64,000 nt of DNA from Eikenella longinqua (GTDB lineage: Bacteria; Pseudomonadota; Gammaproteobacteria; Burkholderiales; Neisseriaceae): NCBI RefSeq assembly GCF_001648355.1, contig NZ_LXSL01000022.1:155-64154 (forward strand), read 5' to 3'. The stretch's first letter is position 1. Each line of letters starts with the position of its first letter. Positions 9,301 through 16,912 of the stretch are shown piece after piece. A program made the position numbers and the translations under genes. The notes under the pieces were generated by a model. The model searched no databases, had not been told where the DNA came from, and saw only the letters and a program-made list of their open reading frames with translations.

Positions 9301-9613
9301 TCTGCGCCACGTCTTCGTTGGTGTCGGGGGTAAACGTGAGCGTTACCGTGCCCCTACCGCTGGAGTCGGCAGAAGTGGACATATAATCCAAGCCTTCCAC
9401 GCCGTTCATGTTGCGCTCAATCACGGCCAGCACGCTGTCTTCCATCACTTGGGCGGAAGCGCCGGGGTAGGTGGCGGTAAGGTTGAAGGTGGGCGCGGCC
9501 ACAGACGGATACTGCGATACCGGCAGCTTCTGAATGGCCAGCACACCTGCCAGAATAATGAAAATAGAGATAACCCACGCAAACACGGGGCGGTCGATAA
9601 AGAATTTAGCCAT
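6368..9613 (-). CDS. mtrD: RND efflux inner-membrane transporter (MtrD/AcrB-like)
   Basis: Proton-driven multidrug exporter of the HAE-1 family, trimeric in the inner membrane. Its 1081 residues exceed AcrB slightly because of a charged C-terminal tail. Visible are the first membrane helix (WVISIFIILAGVLAIQ), the pore and docking domains, and the proton-relay helix with paired aspartates in GIVVDDAIVVVENVERIM (about residue 405). A one-base-variant uptake sequence lies inside the gene near 7766 and encodes FSFSGSGQ. It follows the adaptor gene by 14 bases on the same strand and is transcribed with it. Likely substrates are hydrophobic agents, dyes, detergents and macrolides, by analogy with MtrD. 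Confidence 0.95.
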   Translation of the reverse strand: MAKFFIDRPVFAWVISIFIILAGVLAIQKLPVSQYPSVAAPTFNLTATYPGASAQVMEDSVLAVIERNMNGVEGLDYMSTSADSSGRGTVTLTFTPDTNEDVAQIEVNNKLNEVLSSLPTTVQQYGVNVSKSRSNFLMVVALSSTSQSLEEMADYAQRNIVPELQRLEGVGAVRLFASQRAMRVWVDPQKLQNFNLSFADVSSAISAQNAQISAGSLGSLPANQGQTITATITAEGQLSTPEQFGNIILRSTTDGANVYLRDVAKIELGSEDYSSSTRLNGTPTVGLAVMLSNSGNATATAALVKDRMNTLENYFPGDMKWNAPYDTSTFVEISINQVVHTLVEAMVLVFIVMFVFLQNIRYTLIPTIVVPISLLGGFAGIYYLGMSINVLTMFAMVLVIGIVVDDAIVVVENVERIMSEEGLPPREATHKAMGQISGAVVGITAVLISVFVPLAMFSGATGKIYQQFAITMVISIAFSAFLALSLTPALCATLLKPVAKGHHEEKTGFFGWFNRKFDAGNKRYESWVAALLLRAGRMVIVYAALIAVAAFLFTRIPSSFLPTEDQGNLMVSIQLPAGATKERTDATLLNVEKIAMGMPEVKDVFTVSGFSFSGSGQNMALGFVILKNWDERKGAGQDATSVTRKLTGAFMGSGLIRDGFAIAVNPPPIRELGNGGLEFHLQDRNNHGHQALVAARNQLIAEMRKNPMFGDTRSSGLEDAPQLKLSIDREAAAAQGISMASIRAALSTALGGSYINDFPNKGRLQRVYVQADAQARMQPEQILAMTVPNSQGVAVPLSTVVSASWGAGMEQSTRFNGYPSMSISGAVNSGFASGDAMAEVERIVSQMDGYSVEWAGESREQASGASQRTTLYIFVLVAVFLVLAALYESWSIPAAVLLVAPLGFLGVVLGVFGRNMFNGLLRTQEVYFNDIYFMVGMITVIGLSAKNAILIIEFAKDLQAQGKTAMESALAAAHLRFRPILMTSFAFILGVVPLYIASGASSASQRAIGTTVFWGMTIGTLLSVFLVPLFYVLVRKLFKPTQHETEITAAHSNISHELADMYVSEAERGLSDEEKQDLHHD

Positions 9614-9627
9614 TTATAGCAGCCCCT

Positions 9628-10896
9628 TTATTTGGCTTCGGAAGCGGGTTTGGCAGTGGAAGCGGTCGCAGGAGCCGAGGCGGCGGCAGGCTGTTTGGCC
9701 GGTGCGCTAGCGGGCGCGGCTGGAGCAGGCTGCTGTTGCGGCTGCGAAGCCTGCCATTCCTGTACCTGTACTTTCTGCGCACCCATCATGCCGGCAATCA
9801 TGGTGCCGTCCACGGCCACTTTGTCACCGTCTTTCAGGCCGCCGCTAACAATCCAGTTGTTGCCGCTCTGGCCGGCAATGGTCACTTCCTGCGGGCGCAT
9901 CGAACCGTCGGCAGCCACCACGATTACCGTATCTTTCTCGCCACGGGTAACCGCACGCTGCGGAATCAGGTAGGCACGGCTCATCTGCGCCTGTGGCAGG
10001 CGCACCTGCACATACAGGCCAGGCAACAGGATGTTATCTTCGTTTGGCACTTCCACGCGCAGGGAAACTTGGCCGGTGGTCTCGTTCACGGTCGGGTCGG
10101 TGAAGAGCAGGCGGCCTTTTTGCGGATATTCGCTGCCGTCTTCCATGATGATGGACACTTCCACTGCGCCGTTTACCGCGCTCATCTGGCCTTCGGCAAT
10201 CTGGCGGCGCAGTTTCATCACTTCCAGCGCGGATTGGGTAACGTTTACATACATCGGGTTGGTTTGCTGGATGGTGGCCAGCACGGTGCTGCTGCCGGCA
10301 GTGAGCAGTGCGCCTTCAGATACGTTGGAGCGGCCGATGTAGCCAGAAATCGGCGCGGTGATGCGGGCGTGGTTCACGTTTACCTGAGCTGAGCGGACGG
10401 CGGCGCGGGCAGCGTTCACATTGGCCGCGGCCGAGCGCTGGGCGGCCACGGCGGCATCGTATTCCTGTTTGCTGATGGCATCGGCGGCCACCAAGGGCTG
10501 ATAGCGTGCCAAATCGGCATTGGCTTTGGCTTGGGCGGCTTCGGCAGCGGCCAATTGGGCGCGGGCGCTGGCCAAGCCGGCGGAATAGGTGGCATCGTCG
10601 AGCTGGTAGAGCGCTTGGCCGGCCTGCACGTAGCTGCCTTCTTGGAACAGGCGGCGCTGGATGATGCCACTCACTTGCGGGCGGATTTCAGCGGAACGGA
10701 AGGATTCCAAGCGGCCGGGCAGGCTGGTGCTGATGGTGGTGTCTTCCGCTTTCACGGTGAGCACGCTCACCACCGGCGCGGGGCCGCCCTGTTGCTGTTG
10801 TTCGTTTTCCCCGCAGGCAGACAGAGCCAAAACCGATGCAAGTGCGATTGCGCTCAGTTTGAAGCCCGTTTTCCCTGATATGTTGAAAGATGTCAT
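9628..10896 (-). CDS. mtrC: RND efflux periplasmic adaptor lipoprotein (MtrC/AcrA-like)
   Basis: Membrane-fusion protein linking the RND pump to the outer-membrane channel. I place the start at the ATG whose codon is 10894-10896, because the protein then begins MTSFNISGKTGFKLSAIALA with a lipobox LALSAC and has 422 residues; the open frame runs further upstream to 11097 but the extra part has no signal-like sequence. The message reads AAGG a few bases before this start. Lipoyl-like (VQAGQALYQLDD), alpha-hairpin (Ala-rich, EAAQAKANADLARY) and beta-barrel domains follow. The C-terminus is an Ala/Pro-rich low-complexity tail. First gene of the efflux operon. Confidence 0.93.
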   Translation of the reverse strand: MTSFNISGKTGFKLSAIALASVLALSACGENEQQQQGGPAPVVSVLTVKAEDTTISTSLPGRLESFRSAEIRPQVSGIIQRRLFQEGSYVQAGQALYQLDDATYSAGLASARAQLAAAEAAQAKANADLARYQPLVAADAISKQEYDAAVAAQRSAAANVNAARAAVRSAQVNVNHARITAPISGYIGRSNVSEGALLTAGSSTVLATIQQTNPMYVNVTQSALEVMKLRRQIAEGQMSAVNGAVEVSIIMEDGSEYPQKGRLLFTDPTVNETTGQVSLRVEVPNEDNILLPGLYVQVRLPQAQMSRAYLIPQRAVTRGEKDTVIVVAADGSMRPQEVTIAGQSGNNWIVSGGLKDGDKVAVDGTMIAGMMGAQKVQVQEWQASQPQQQPAPAAPASAPAKQPAAASAPATASTAKPASEAK

Positions 10897-11007
10897 TATG
10901 GTGGCCTTATGAAAGTGTCGTTTAATTAACGAATTATGGCTGCTTGTGAGCCTTGGTGGCATAAGCAGCCGCAGAGAATAAGGCCGGCATTTTACGTGCA
11001 TTGATGT

Positions 11008-11039
11008 ATGTTGTCTATGATGGTTTACAAAAAACATAG
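11008..11039. promoter_or_regulatory. Candidate operator for the TetR regulator in the divergent promoter region
   Basis: In the 255-bp divergent spacer, TATGTT at 11008 and AACATA at 11034 form an inverted repeat, with a nested CTATG/CATAG. A TetR-type repressor encoded beside its target pump normally binds such a site. A possible -10 for the regulator gene, TACAAT, lies at 11137-11142. This is inference from position and symmetry only. Confidence 0.3.
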
Positions 11040-11151
11040 CAAAACGCCAAAAAGCAACATTGCCGGCAGAGCGGGCGGGCGGGCCACTTGAAAGCAAACT
11101 CTAGGCATGACAAAATTCGATAATAAATAAACCAGATACAATAAAATAACG

Positions 11152-11826
11152 ATGCGAAAAACCAAAGTTGAAGCACAAAAAACACGCAACTATCTGCTAA
11201 GGGCAGCGCTGGATACGTTCTATTTGCGCGGCATCAGCCGTTCATCTCTAAATGAAATTGCGCAGACCGCCGGCGTAACGCGCGGGGCGCTGTATTGGCA
11301 CTTTAAAAACAAAGAAGACTTGTTTGAGGGCTTGTTTCAGCAGGTGTTTGCCGAATTGTCGAACGAATTGGCGCACGATGTGGAAACCCAGTCGCCCGAT
11401 ATTTGGGAAAGCTTCGAAGTGGCCACCATCAATATGTTTCAGCGGCTGGAAACCGATGAAACCATGCGGAAGTTCTGCAATATCATCCATTTAAAATGCG
11501 AATACACCGAGCAGAACCATTCGGTGGTGAAAATTATGCGCAGCTATCAGGATATGTGGCAGCGCCTGCTTACCGATACGCTCACGCTGAGCCTGCAAAA
11601 GAAACAGCTGCCGGAGGATTTGAATGTGAATCTGGCGGTGGTGTTTATGATGTCAGTGATTAGCGGGCTGATGAATATTTGGCTGAATATGCCGGAGCAG
11701 TTCAGCATCGGCAAAACCGCGCCGCATATCATTCGGGCGGCGATGGGGGCGTTGAAATATTCGCCGGATTTGTGTTCGCCGTCTGGCAAACAATTGCCGC
11801 TGAGTATGCGCCAGTATCGCGCTTAG
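11152..11826 (+). CDS. mtrR: TetR-family repressor of the efflux operon (MtrR/AcrR-like)
   Basis: Transcriptional repressor, 224 residues, dimeric. The N-terminal helix-turn-helix is clear at about residues 27-58 (SSLNEIAQTAGVTRGALYWH, then FKNKEDLF), the signature of AcrR/MtrR/TtgR proteins. The C-terminal domain would bind pump substrates. The gene is divergent from mtrCDE-like genes, the classical arrangement, so it very likely represses them. It ends in an exceptionally compact DUS palindrome. The MtrR assignment rests on context; AcrR-like would be an equally fair name. Confidence 0.88.
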   Translation: MRKTKVEAQKTRNYLLRAALDTFYLRGISRSSLNEIAQTAGVTRGALYWHFKNKEDLFEGLFQQVFAELSNELAHDVETQSPDIWESFEVATINMFQRLETDETMRKFCNIIHLKCEYTEQNHSVVKIMRSYQDMWQRLLTDTLTLSLQKKQLPEDLNVNLAVVFMMSVISGLMNIWLNMPEQFSIGKTAPHIIRAAMGALKYSPDLCSPSGKQLPLSMRQYRA

Positions 11827-11841
11827 GCTGATGCGCGAGTG

Positions 11842-11870
11842 AGGCTACCTGAAATTTCAGGTAGCCTTTT
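11842..11870 (+). terminator. Perfect 26-bp eikDUS palindrome, terminator of the TetR gene
   Basis: AGGCTACCTGAAA is followed directly by its reverse complement TTTCAGGTAGCCT, then TTTT. Two uptake sequences are fused without spacer; the central AAATTT would become the loop. It lies 15 bases after the stop codon. Confidence 0.7.
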
Positions 11871-11978
11871 GGTTTTCTTTGGGCTACATTGCAGCAGCTT
11901 GAGGCTACCTGAAAATATGGTTTCAGCGAAGTGAAATATTTTCCTGTGTTTGTTGTGAATCTCAAAAATCTTGTTCTC

Positions 11979-13214
11979 ATGAAATCCCTTTCTCCCAAAT
12001 TGATTGTTTCCCTGCTGGCGGTGGGTGTGGCGGCGGGCATCACGGGCATTGTGCTGACGCTGCTGCTGCATGCGGTGCAGCATTGGGTGTTCGGCTATCC
12101 GGCGGATGTGGTGTTGCCGTATCGGGTGATGGTGGAGGAGAGCTCGCCGCTGCGGCGTTGGCTGGTGTTGCTGCTGTGCGGCGGGGTGGTGGGCGCGGGC
12201 TGGGTGTGGCTGCACCGCAAGGCGGCGCCGTTGGTGCCGATTAAAACGGCGGTGGTGAGCGGGCGGGAAATGCCGCTGGCGGCAACACTGCTGCACGGTT
12301 TGTTGCAGATTGTTACGGTGGCTTTGGGCTCGCCGCTGGGGCGGGAGGTGGCGCCGCGGGAAATCAGTGCGGCGCTGGCGGAGCGGTGGGCGAAGTGGCG
12401 CGGGCTGGATGCGGAGGAGCGGGGGGTGCTGCTGGCTTGTGCTTCGGGGGCGGGCTTGGCAGCGGTGTATAACGTGCCGCTGGCGGCGGCAGTGTTTGCG
12501 CTGGAAACGCTGATGTTGTCGTGGTCGCGGGAGCGGTTGTTGGCGGCGCTGATTGCTTGCGGGACGGCGGTGTTGGTGGTGCGCGCGGGGCTAGGGGATG
12601 TGATTCAGTATCCGATGCCGGCGTTTCCGCTGCCGGATTGGGGGTTTAATGTGTGGGCTTTGGCAGTGGCGCCGTTGTTGGCTTTGGGGGTGTGGGGCTT
12701 TGAGCGGTGTATGGGGAGGCTACCTGAAATTCCGCGGCGCAGTGTGCGGATGGTGTGGGTGGCGTTGGCGGCGTTTGGGCTGATCGGGTTCTTGGCTTGG
12801 TGGTTTCCGGAGATTATGGGCAACGGGAAGGCGGGCAATCAGCTGAGTTTTGCGGGGGATTTGGATTGGCGCTATGCGCTGGGGCTGCTGGGGGCGAAGT
12901 GGGCGGCGCTGCTGCTGGCCACGCTGGCGGGGGCGTATGGCGGGCGGATTACGCCTTCGATGATGTTGGGCGGGCTGATTGCGTTTGCGGCGGCTTGCGG
13001 GTGGAATGTGCTGCTGCCGGGGGTGGATGCGGGGGCGGCGGCGTTTGTGGGGGCGGTGGTGTTTTTGGGTGTGGCGCAGAAAATGCCGGTAACAGCGCTG
13101 GTGTTTATGCTGGAGCTGTCGCGCCAATCGCCGGCGCTGTGGCTGCCGCTGTGTTTGTGTATGGGGCTAGCACTGGGGGTGTACCGTTTGCTGCCGGCGG
13201 GGGAGGGCGGCTGA
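11979..13214 (+). CDS. ClC-family chloride channel/antiporter
   Basis: Membrane protein of the ClC family with about ten to twelve hydrophobic helices. I prefer the start MKSLSPKLIV at 11979 (411 residues); the frame is open from an ATG at 11931. The ion-pathway signature is present in altered form as GSPLGREVAPREI (canonical GxFxP and GREGP segments), and a helix-N-like segment GGRITPSMMLGG follows later. The acidic gate is the Glu of GRE. The later canonical proton glutamate was not located by eye, so channel versus antiporter is open. An eikDUS at 12718 encodes GRLPE in a loop. GC is very high and the gene stands alone. Confidence 0.85.
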   Translation: MKSLSPKLIVSLLAVGVAAGITGIVLTLLLHAVQHWVFGYPADVVLPYRVMVEESSPLRRWLVLLLCGGVVGAGWVWLHRKAAPLVPIKTAVVSGREMPLAATLLHGLLQIVTVALGSPLGREVAPREISAALAERWAKWRGLDAEERGVLLACASGAGLAAVYNVPLAAAVFALETLMLSWSRERLLAALIACGTAVLVVRAGLGDVIQYPMPAFPLPDWGFNVWALAVAPLLALGVWGFERCMGRLPEIPRRSVRMVWVALAAFGLIGFLAWWFPEIMGNGKAGNQLSFAGDLDWRYALGLLGAKWAALLLATLAGAYGGRITPSMMLGGLIAFAAACGWNVLLPGVDAGAAAFVGAVVFLGVAQKMPVTALVFMLELSRQSPALWLPLCLCMGLALGVYRLLPAGEGG

Positions 13215-13237
13215 GGCGGGCTGTGTGGGACGGGAAA

Positions 13238-13366
13238 AGGCTACCTGAAAAATGGTTTCAGCTTTGCAGAAACTTGCTTTGCTTGTTTCGCTGCGTTGAA
13301 GCTTGCGTTTTAGCTTCGCTGAAACTCAGCCTTGCTTTACAAGATATCGTTTTCAGGTAGCCTTTT
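13238..13366. repeat. Composite repeat: eikDUS pair enclosing the AGCTTCGC-GAAACT motif
   Basis: AGGCTACCTGAAAA at the left and TTTTCAGGTAGCCT at the right enclose GCTTTGCAGAAACTTGC and, at 13308, TTTTAGCTTCGCTGAAACTC. The same inner motif recurs near uptake sequences at six other places in the window. Confidence 0.6.
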
Positions 13367-13537
13367 GTGTGGGCGTGGTGGCTACCTGAAAATGGGGCAG
13401 GGCTGATGTGCGGGATTTTCAGGTAGCCTGTTCTGCGGCGGGTAAGTGTTTGTCTAAAAGAATAATTGTGTTCTTGGGTTGGGCGCGCAGGGAATAACCT
13501 TGGCGGCGGCTGTGGTTATTTATCAACAGCCGGGCTG

Positions 13538-13584
13538 TTAATAAGAATTAAATTTATTTGCACTCGTTTGCAAAAGATTATAAT
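13538..13584 (+). promoter_or_regulatory. Promoter with Fur-box-like sequence for the siderophore receptor
   Basis: A perfect -10 TATAAT at 13579-13584 is preceded 16 bases upstream by TTTGCA as a modest -35. Overlapping the -35 and just upstream is the AT-rich partial palindrome TTAATAAGAATTAAATTTAT, resembling Fur boxes. Position and target gene support iron control; the match is by eye. Confidence 0.4.
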
Positions 13585-13638
13585 GCGCCGCGTTGTTCTA
13601 TTCTATTGCTTACTTTGTTTAATTTAAAGGGAAAAATC

Positions 13639-15882
13639 ATGCAGCATCCGTTCAAGCCCACCCTCATCGCCGCCCTGCTGGCTGCCGCCGTGCCGGCCTG
13701 GGCCGACCAAAGCCCCGAGCCGGCCGATTCCGCCGAGCTGGAAACCATCCAAATCACCGCCCGTAACCGCAGCACGCGCACCGAAAACAGAAACAGCTAC
13801 ACCACCTCCGCCATGCGCACCACCACCGGTCTGGCCCTGTCGCCCAAGGAAACGCCGCAGTCGGTGAGCGTGATCACCAAAACCCAGTTGGATGACCAAA
13901 ACATCAGCCGTATTGAAGATGCACTGAAAACCACCACCGGCGTGAATGTATTCCGTGATAGCAACCGTTTCCGCTTTCAATCACGCGGTTTCTACATCAA
14001 CCGTATTGAAGAAGACGGCATGGCAGTAACCGTGAGCGGCTCGATGTTGAATACCAACGCTGATCCGCACAGCCAAACCGATTTGGCGATTTACGACCAC
14101 ATCGAAGTGGTGCGCGGCGCCACCGGTCTAACGCAAGGCAACGGCGAGCCCGGCGGCACCATCAACGTGGTACGCAAACGCCCGACTTCTATGAGGCAGG
14201 CCAGTGCCAGCATCAGCGCCGACCGATTCGGCAGCGTGCGCGGCGTGGGTGATTTCTCCGGCGCACTCAATGAAGCCCGTACCGTGCGCGGCCGTGCTGT
14301 GGTGGCAGCCGAACGTAGCGACTCGTTTAAAGATGAGGTGGACGGTCGCAAATATGTGCTTTACGGCGTATTGGATGCAGACCTTGGCGAAAACACCAAA
14401 GCCACCGTCAGCGCAACTTATCAAAACGAACACTCTGTTCCCGACCGCTACGGCGTGCCGATGGCTTTGGGCGGAGGTGATGCGGGTTTCTCGCGCAAAA
14501 CCTTCCTCGGTGCTGGCTGGAATACCGAAGAAACCAGCAAGCTTAACCTATTTGGCGAAGTGGAATATCGTTTTAATGAAGACTGGAAGCTGACAGGCAA
14601 AGTCAATTACACCAAATCCCGCTACATGACCGAATGGGCAGCCTTGGGCAACACTAATAACACTTACACAGGCTTGCCGGCAGATGGCACTTTAGCTGTG
14701 AGCGGCCGTGCCACGCGCATGGACAATGACGGTTCGCAGTTTGGTCTCCAAGCCAATCTGGTCGGCAAATATCGGCTGCTCAGCCGTGAGCATGATGCAT
14801 TCGTTACCCTGAACCACACCCGCGAAAAACTGCATGCCCACTGGCGCCAGCACACCAGCACCGCCAATTTCAACGCCTACGATTTCCACCACAACATCGC
14901 TTATCCCGATTTCAACACTGGCCCATACCGTTTTCACGAATATGAAGACTACACGCTGACTACGCAGGGGATTGCTGCCGGCACGCGCTTCAATATCCTA
15001 GACAACCTGCACTTGATTGCCGGCACGCGCTACACCCGCTGGAAAAGCGATTATCACGACCGCTATGCCGGTACGAGCGGCGTATGGACTTACGACCCCA
15101 ACTACAAAACCAAAAACCGTTTCGTTCCCTATTTCGGCCTGACTTGGGACATCAACCCCAACCACAGCCTGTATGCCAGCTACACTCAAATCTTCAACCC
15201 GCATCTGAGTGCGAGAGATGCGGTAGGCAAACCCCTAACCCCGATGACCGGCACCAATATCGAAGTGGGCTGGAAGGCCGACTGGTTTGGCGACAACAAG
15301 CTCAATACCGCATTGGCACTGTTCCACATCATCCAGAAAAACCGTTCGATCAGTTCTGCCGACCGCAGCCCCTATACCGGCCGTTATTACAACATTCCGC
15401 TAGGGCGCATCCAAAGCCACGGTTTTGATGCCGAAATTTCAGGTAGCCTCAATGAAAACTGGAAAATCTTTGCCGGCTATACTTTCAATACCAGCAAATA
15501 CCGTACAACAGAAGGCTCGCAGGCATATTTCCAAGAAGGCGCCAACTACAACAGCTGGACGCCGAAGCATATGTTCCGGCTTTATACCAGCTACCGTCTG
15601 CCGTTCGGCGAACGCAGATGGACAATCGGCGGCGGTGTGAGTGCGCAGAGCAAAACCGGCAATCTCTACACCGGCACGTTGCAAAGTACCACCCAGGGCG
15701 GCTACGCTTTGTGGAATGCCAACGTGCAGTACGAGTTCAACGACCACATTAAGCTGAGCCTGATCGGCACTAACCTGACCGACAAACGCTATTACGAAAA
15801 CAATCGCGTGCGGAGCAGGGGCATCAATAACTTCTTCGGCGAACCGCGCAACATCATGTTCAAGCTCGATTGGAAGCTGTAA
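13639..15882 (+). CDS. TonB-dependent siderophore receptor (FhuE/FpvA-like)
   Basis: Outer-membrane 22-strand barrel importing a ferric siderophore with energy from TonB-ExbBD. The start at 13639 has AAAGG upstream and gives 747 residues with a signal peptide (cleavage near AWADQS). The TonB box region is ETIQITA; the plug domain follows (ETPQSVSVITKTQLDDQN, typical of the siderophore-receptor subfamily); the barrel ends with an aromatic-rich last strand, NIMFKLDWKL. An eikDUS inside the barrel at 15436 encodes ISGSLNENW, a tolerated periplasmic or loop sequence. The substrate cannot be told; the resemblance is to hydroxamate receptors. No siderophore synthesis genes are near, so it probably takes up xenosiderophores. 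Confidence 0.92.
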   Translation: MQHPFKPTLIAALLAAAVPAWADQSPEPADSAELETIQITARNRSTRTENRNSYTTSAMRTTTGLALSPKETPQSVSVITKTQLDDQNISRIEDALKTTTGVNVFRDSNRFRFQSRGFYINRIEEDGMAVTVSGSMLNTNADPHSQTDLAIYDHIEVVRGATGLTQGNGEPGGTINVVRKRPTSMRQASASISADRFGSVRGVGDFSGALNEARTVRGRAVVAAERSDSFKDEVDGRKYVLYGVLDADLGENTKATVSATYQNEHSVPDRYGVPMALGGGDAGFSRKTFLGAGWNTEETSKLNLFGEVEYRFNEDWKLTGKVNYTKSRYMTEWAALGNTNNTYTGLPADGTLAVSGRATRMDNDGSQFGLQANLVGKYRLLSREHDAFVTLNHTREKLHAHWRQHTSTANFNAYDFHHNIAYPDFNTGPYRFHEYEDYTLTTQGIAAGTRFNILDNLHLIAGTRYTRWKSDYHDRYAGTSGVWTYDPNYKTKNRFVPYFGLTWDINPNHSLYASYTQIFNPHLSARDAVGKPLTPMTGTNIEVGWKADWFGDNKLNTALALFHIIQKNRSISSADRSPYTGRYYNIPLGRIQSHGFDAEISGSLNENWKIFAGYTFNTSKYRTTEGSQAYFQEGANYNSWTPKHMFRLYTSYRLPFGERRWTIGGGVSAQSKTGNLYTGTLQSTTQGGYALWNANVQYEFNDHIKLSLIGTNLTDKRYYENNRVRSRGINNFFGEPRNIMFKLDWKL

Positions 15883-15905
15883 GCCAAACGCTTAAGCAAT
15901 AAGAA

Positions 15906-15968
15906 AGGCTACCTGAAAACGTAGCGCAGTGAAGTTTCTGCGAAGCTAAAATTTTCAGGTAGCCTTTT
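15906..15968. terminator. Bidirectional eikDUS hairpin between convergent genes
   Basis: An inverted eikDUS pair lies between the convergent receptor and CsbD-like genes, flanked by AAA and TTTT. Between the arms is AGTTTCTGCGAAGCTAAAA, a copy of the recurrent intergenic motif. Confidence 0.7.
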
Positions 15969-15989
15969 ATCCGTGCAGGATGAAGCGGT

Positions 15990-16235
15990 TTAGAACTTGC
16001 CTTTGATCTCGTTGATCAGGCCTTCGGCTTTGCCTTTGGCTTCGTTCACCAGCTCTTCGGCAGATTTCTTGCCTTTTTCCAGCACATCGGCGGCTTGTTT
16101 TCCCACGTCGGCAATGGCTTCTTTGGCTTTGCCCACTCCTTCCTGAATCAGGCCTTCGGCCTGCAGCTTGCCGCTGCCTACGGCGTCGCCCACTTCTTTC
16201 TTCACTTTGCCTACGATTTCGTCGAAATTGCTCAT
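15990..16235 (-). CDS. CsbD-like small stress protein
   Basis: A hydrophilic, Lys/Glu/Ala/Gly-rich protein of 81 residues with repeated EGL.Q/NE and GKAK segments that would form amphipathic helices (MSNFDEIVGKVKKEVGDAVG at the start). Composition and repeat pattern match the CsbD family, general stress proteins of unknown biochemical role. It has a good ribosome binding site (AAGGAG region) and stands alone, convergent with the siderophore receptor. Confidence 0.75.
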   Translation of the reverse strand: MSNFDEIVGKVKKEVGDAVGSGKLQAEGLIQEGVGKAKEAIADVGKQAADVLEKGKKSAEELVNEAKGKAEGLINEIKGKF

Positions 16236-16363
16236 ATTGATGCTCCTTGGTAATGAGTGTGGAAAGGAATACGCACTATAACCCGCGCGGGCGGCGGCGT
16301 AAAACCGATTAACGCGGCTTTACGGTTTGCTTTGGATGTGCACACGGTGCCCCGCAAGCCAAA

Positions 16364-16405
16364 AGGCTACCTGAAAACCGTGTTGCAGTTTTCAGGTAGC
16401 CTTTT
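16364..16405 (-). terminator. eikDUS hairpin terminator
   Basis: Inverted eikDUS pair with a 16-base loop, 15 bases past the stop of the small monooxygenase gene. Confidence 0.65.
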
Positions 16406-16419
16406 GGTTTGGCAGGGGG

Positions 16420-16707
16420 TTACTTAATCTGGGTGTAGAGCTGGATTACGGGCGGTTTTTCGCAGGCTTCCACTAGGATGGGCACGATGCGGGTAAAGTG
16501 GGCGGAGGCGGAGTGGGTGTCGAGCACGGCTTGGTTTTGCCACAGTTCGATGAAGCTCACTTGGTTGGGCTGCTGGGTGTTTTGGTAGAGGTGGTAGGAG
16601 AGGCAGCCGTTTTCTTTGCGGGTTTCGGCAATCAGCTCGTCGCAATGCTTGAGGAAGGCGTCGAGCTGGGCGGGTTTGACTTCAAATTGGGCTACTACGG
16701 TAATCAT
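16420..16707 (-). CDS. Antibiotic-biosynthesis-monooxygenase-like (YgiN-type) protein
   Basis: A 95-residue protein of the ABM/dimeric alpha-beta barrel fold: VVAQFEVKPAQLDAFL at the N-terminus, ETRKENGCLSYHLYQ in the middle and EVWQNQ-like (ELWQNQAVLDTH) afterwards, the standard order in YgiN/YcnE quinol monooxygenase-like proteins. Function in the cell is unknown; a role in quinone metabolism is inferred from YgiN. A strong ribosome binding site AAGGAG precedes the ATG. A Correia-type element ends 30 bp upstream of the start and may supply its promoter. Confidence 0.8.
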   Translation of the reverse strand: MITVVAQFEVKPAQLDAFLKHCDELIAETRKENGCLSYHLYQNTQQPNQVSFIELWQNQAVLDTHSASAHFTRIVPILVEACEKPPVIQLYTQIK

Positions 16708-16736
16708 GGAGGTCTCCTTGATGAGGGTGGGAAAAA

Positions 16737-16842
16737 TATAGTGGATTAAAATAAGAATGCTACCGCGTTGGCTCGCCTTGCCGTACTACTTGTACTGTCT
16801 GCGGCTCGCCGCCTTGTCCCATTCTTATTTTAATCCACTATA
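16737..16842. repeat. Correia-type repeat enclosed element, 106 bp
   Basis: Near-perfect terminal inverted repeats (TATAGTGGATTAAAATAAGA and its complement) flank an internal core reading GTACTACTTGTACTGTCTGC and GGCTCGCCGCCTTGTCC. This is the layout and core sequence of the short class of neisserial Correia elements. TA at both ends fits the known insertion into TA. In Neisseria such elements carry promoters and RNase III sites. Confidence 0.85.
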
Positions 16843-16844
16843 AA

Positions 16845-16887
16845 GAGGCTACCTGAAAACGGAAAACAGGGTTTCAGGTAGCCTCTT
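16845..16887 (-). terminator. eikDUS hairpin terminator of gcvP
   Basis: GAGGCTACCTGAAA and TTTCAGGTAGCCTC form a stem about 25 bases after the gcvP stop codon. Confidence 0.65.
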
Positions 16888-16912
16888 GCGTTCAGACTAA
16901 CCTTGGAGGGGC

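Larger units (their letters stand above)
13215..13638. other. Intergenic region with stacked uptake sequences and an iron-gene promoter
   Basis: No gene is visible. The first half holds two inverted eikDUS pairs (13238-13366 and about 13380-13428). The first pair encloses two copies or variants of the motif TTTTAGCTTCGCAGAAACT. The second half is AT-rich and contains the promoter of the TonB-dependent receptor. Confidence 0.7.

Noticed and set aside
12755..13360. Gly-rich open frame overlapping the ClC gene
   Set aside because: Frame-shifted shadow of the ClC gene; no motif, extreme Gly content.
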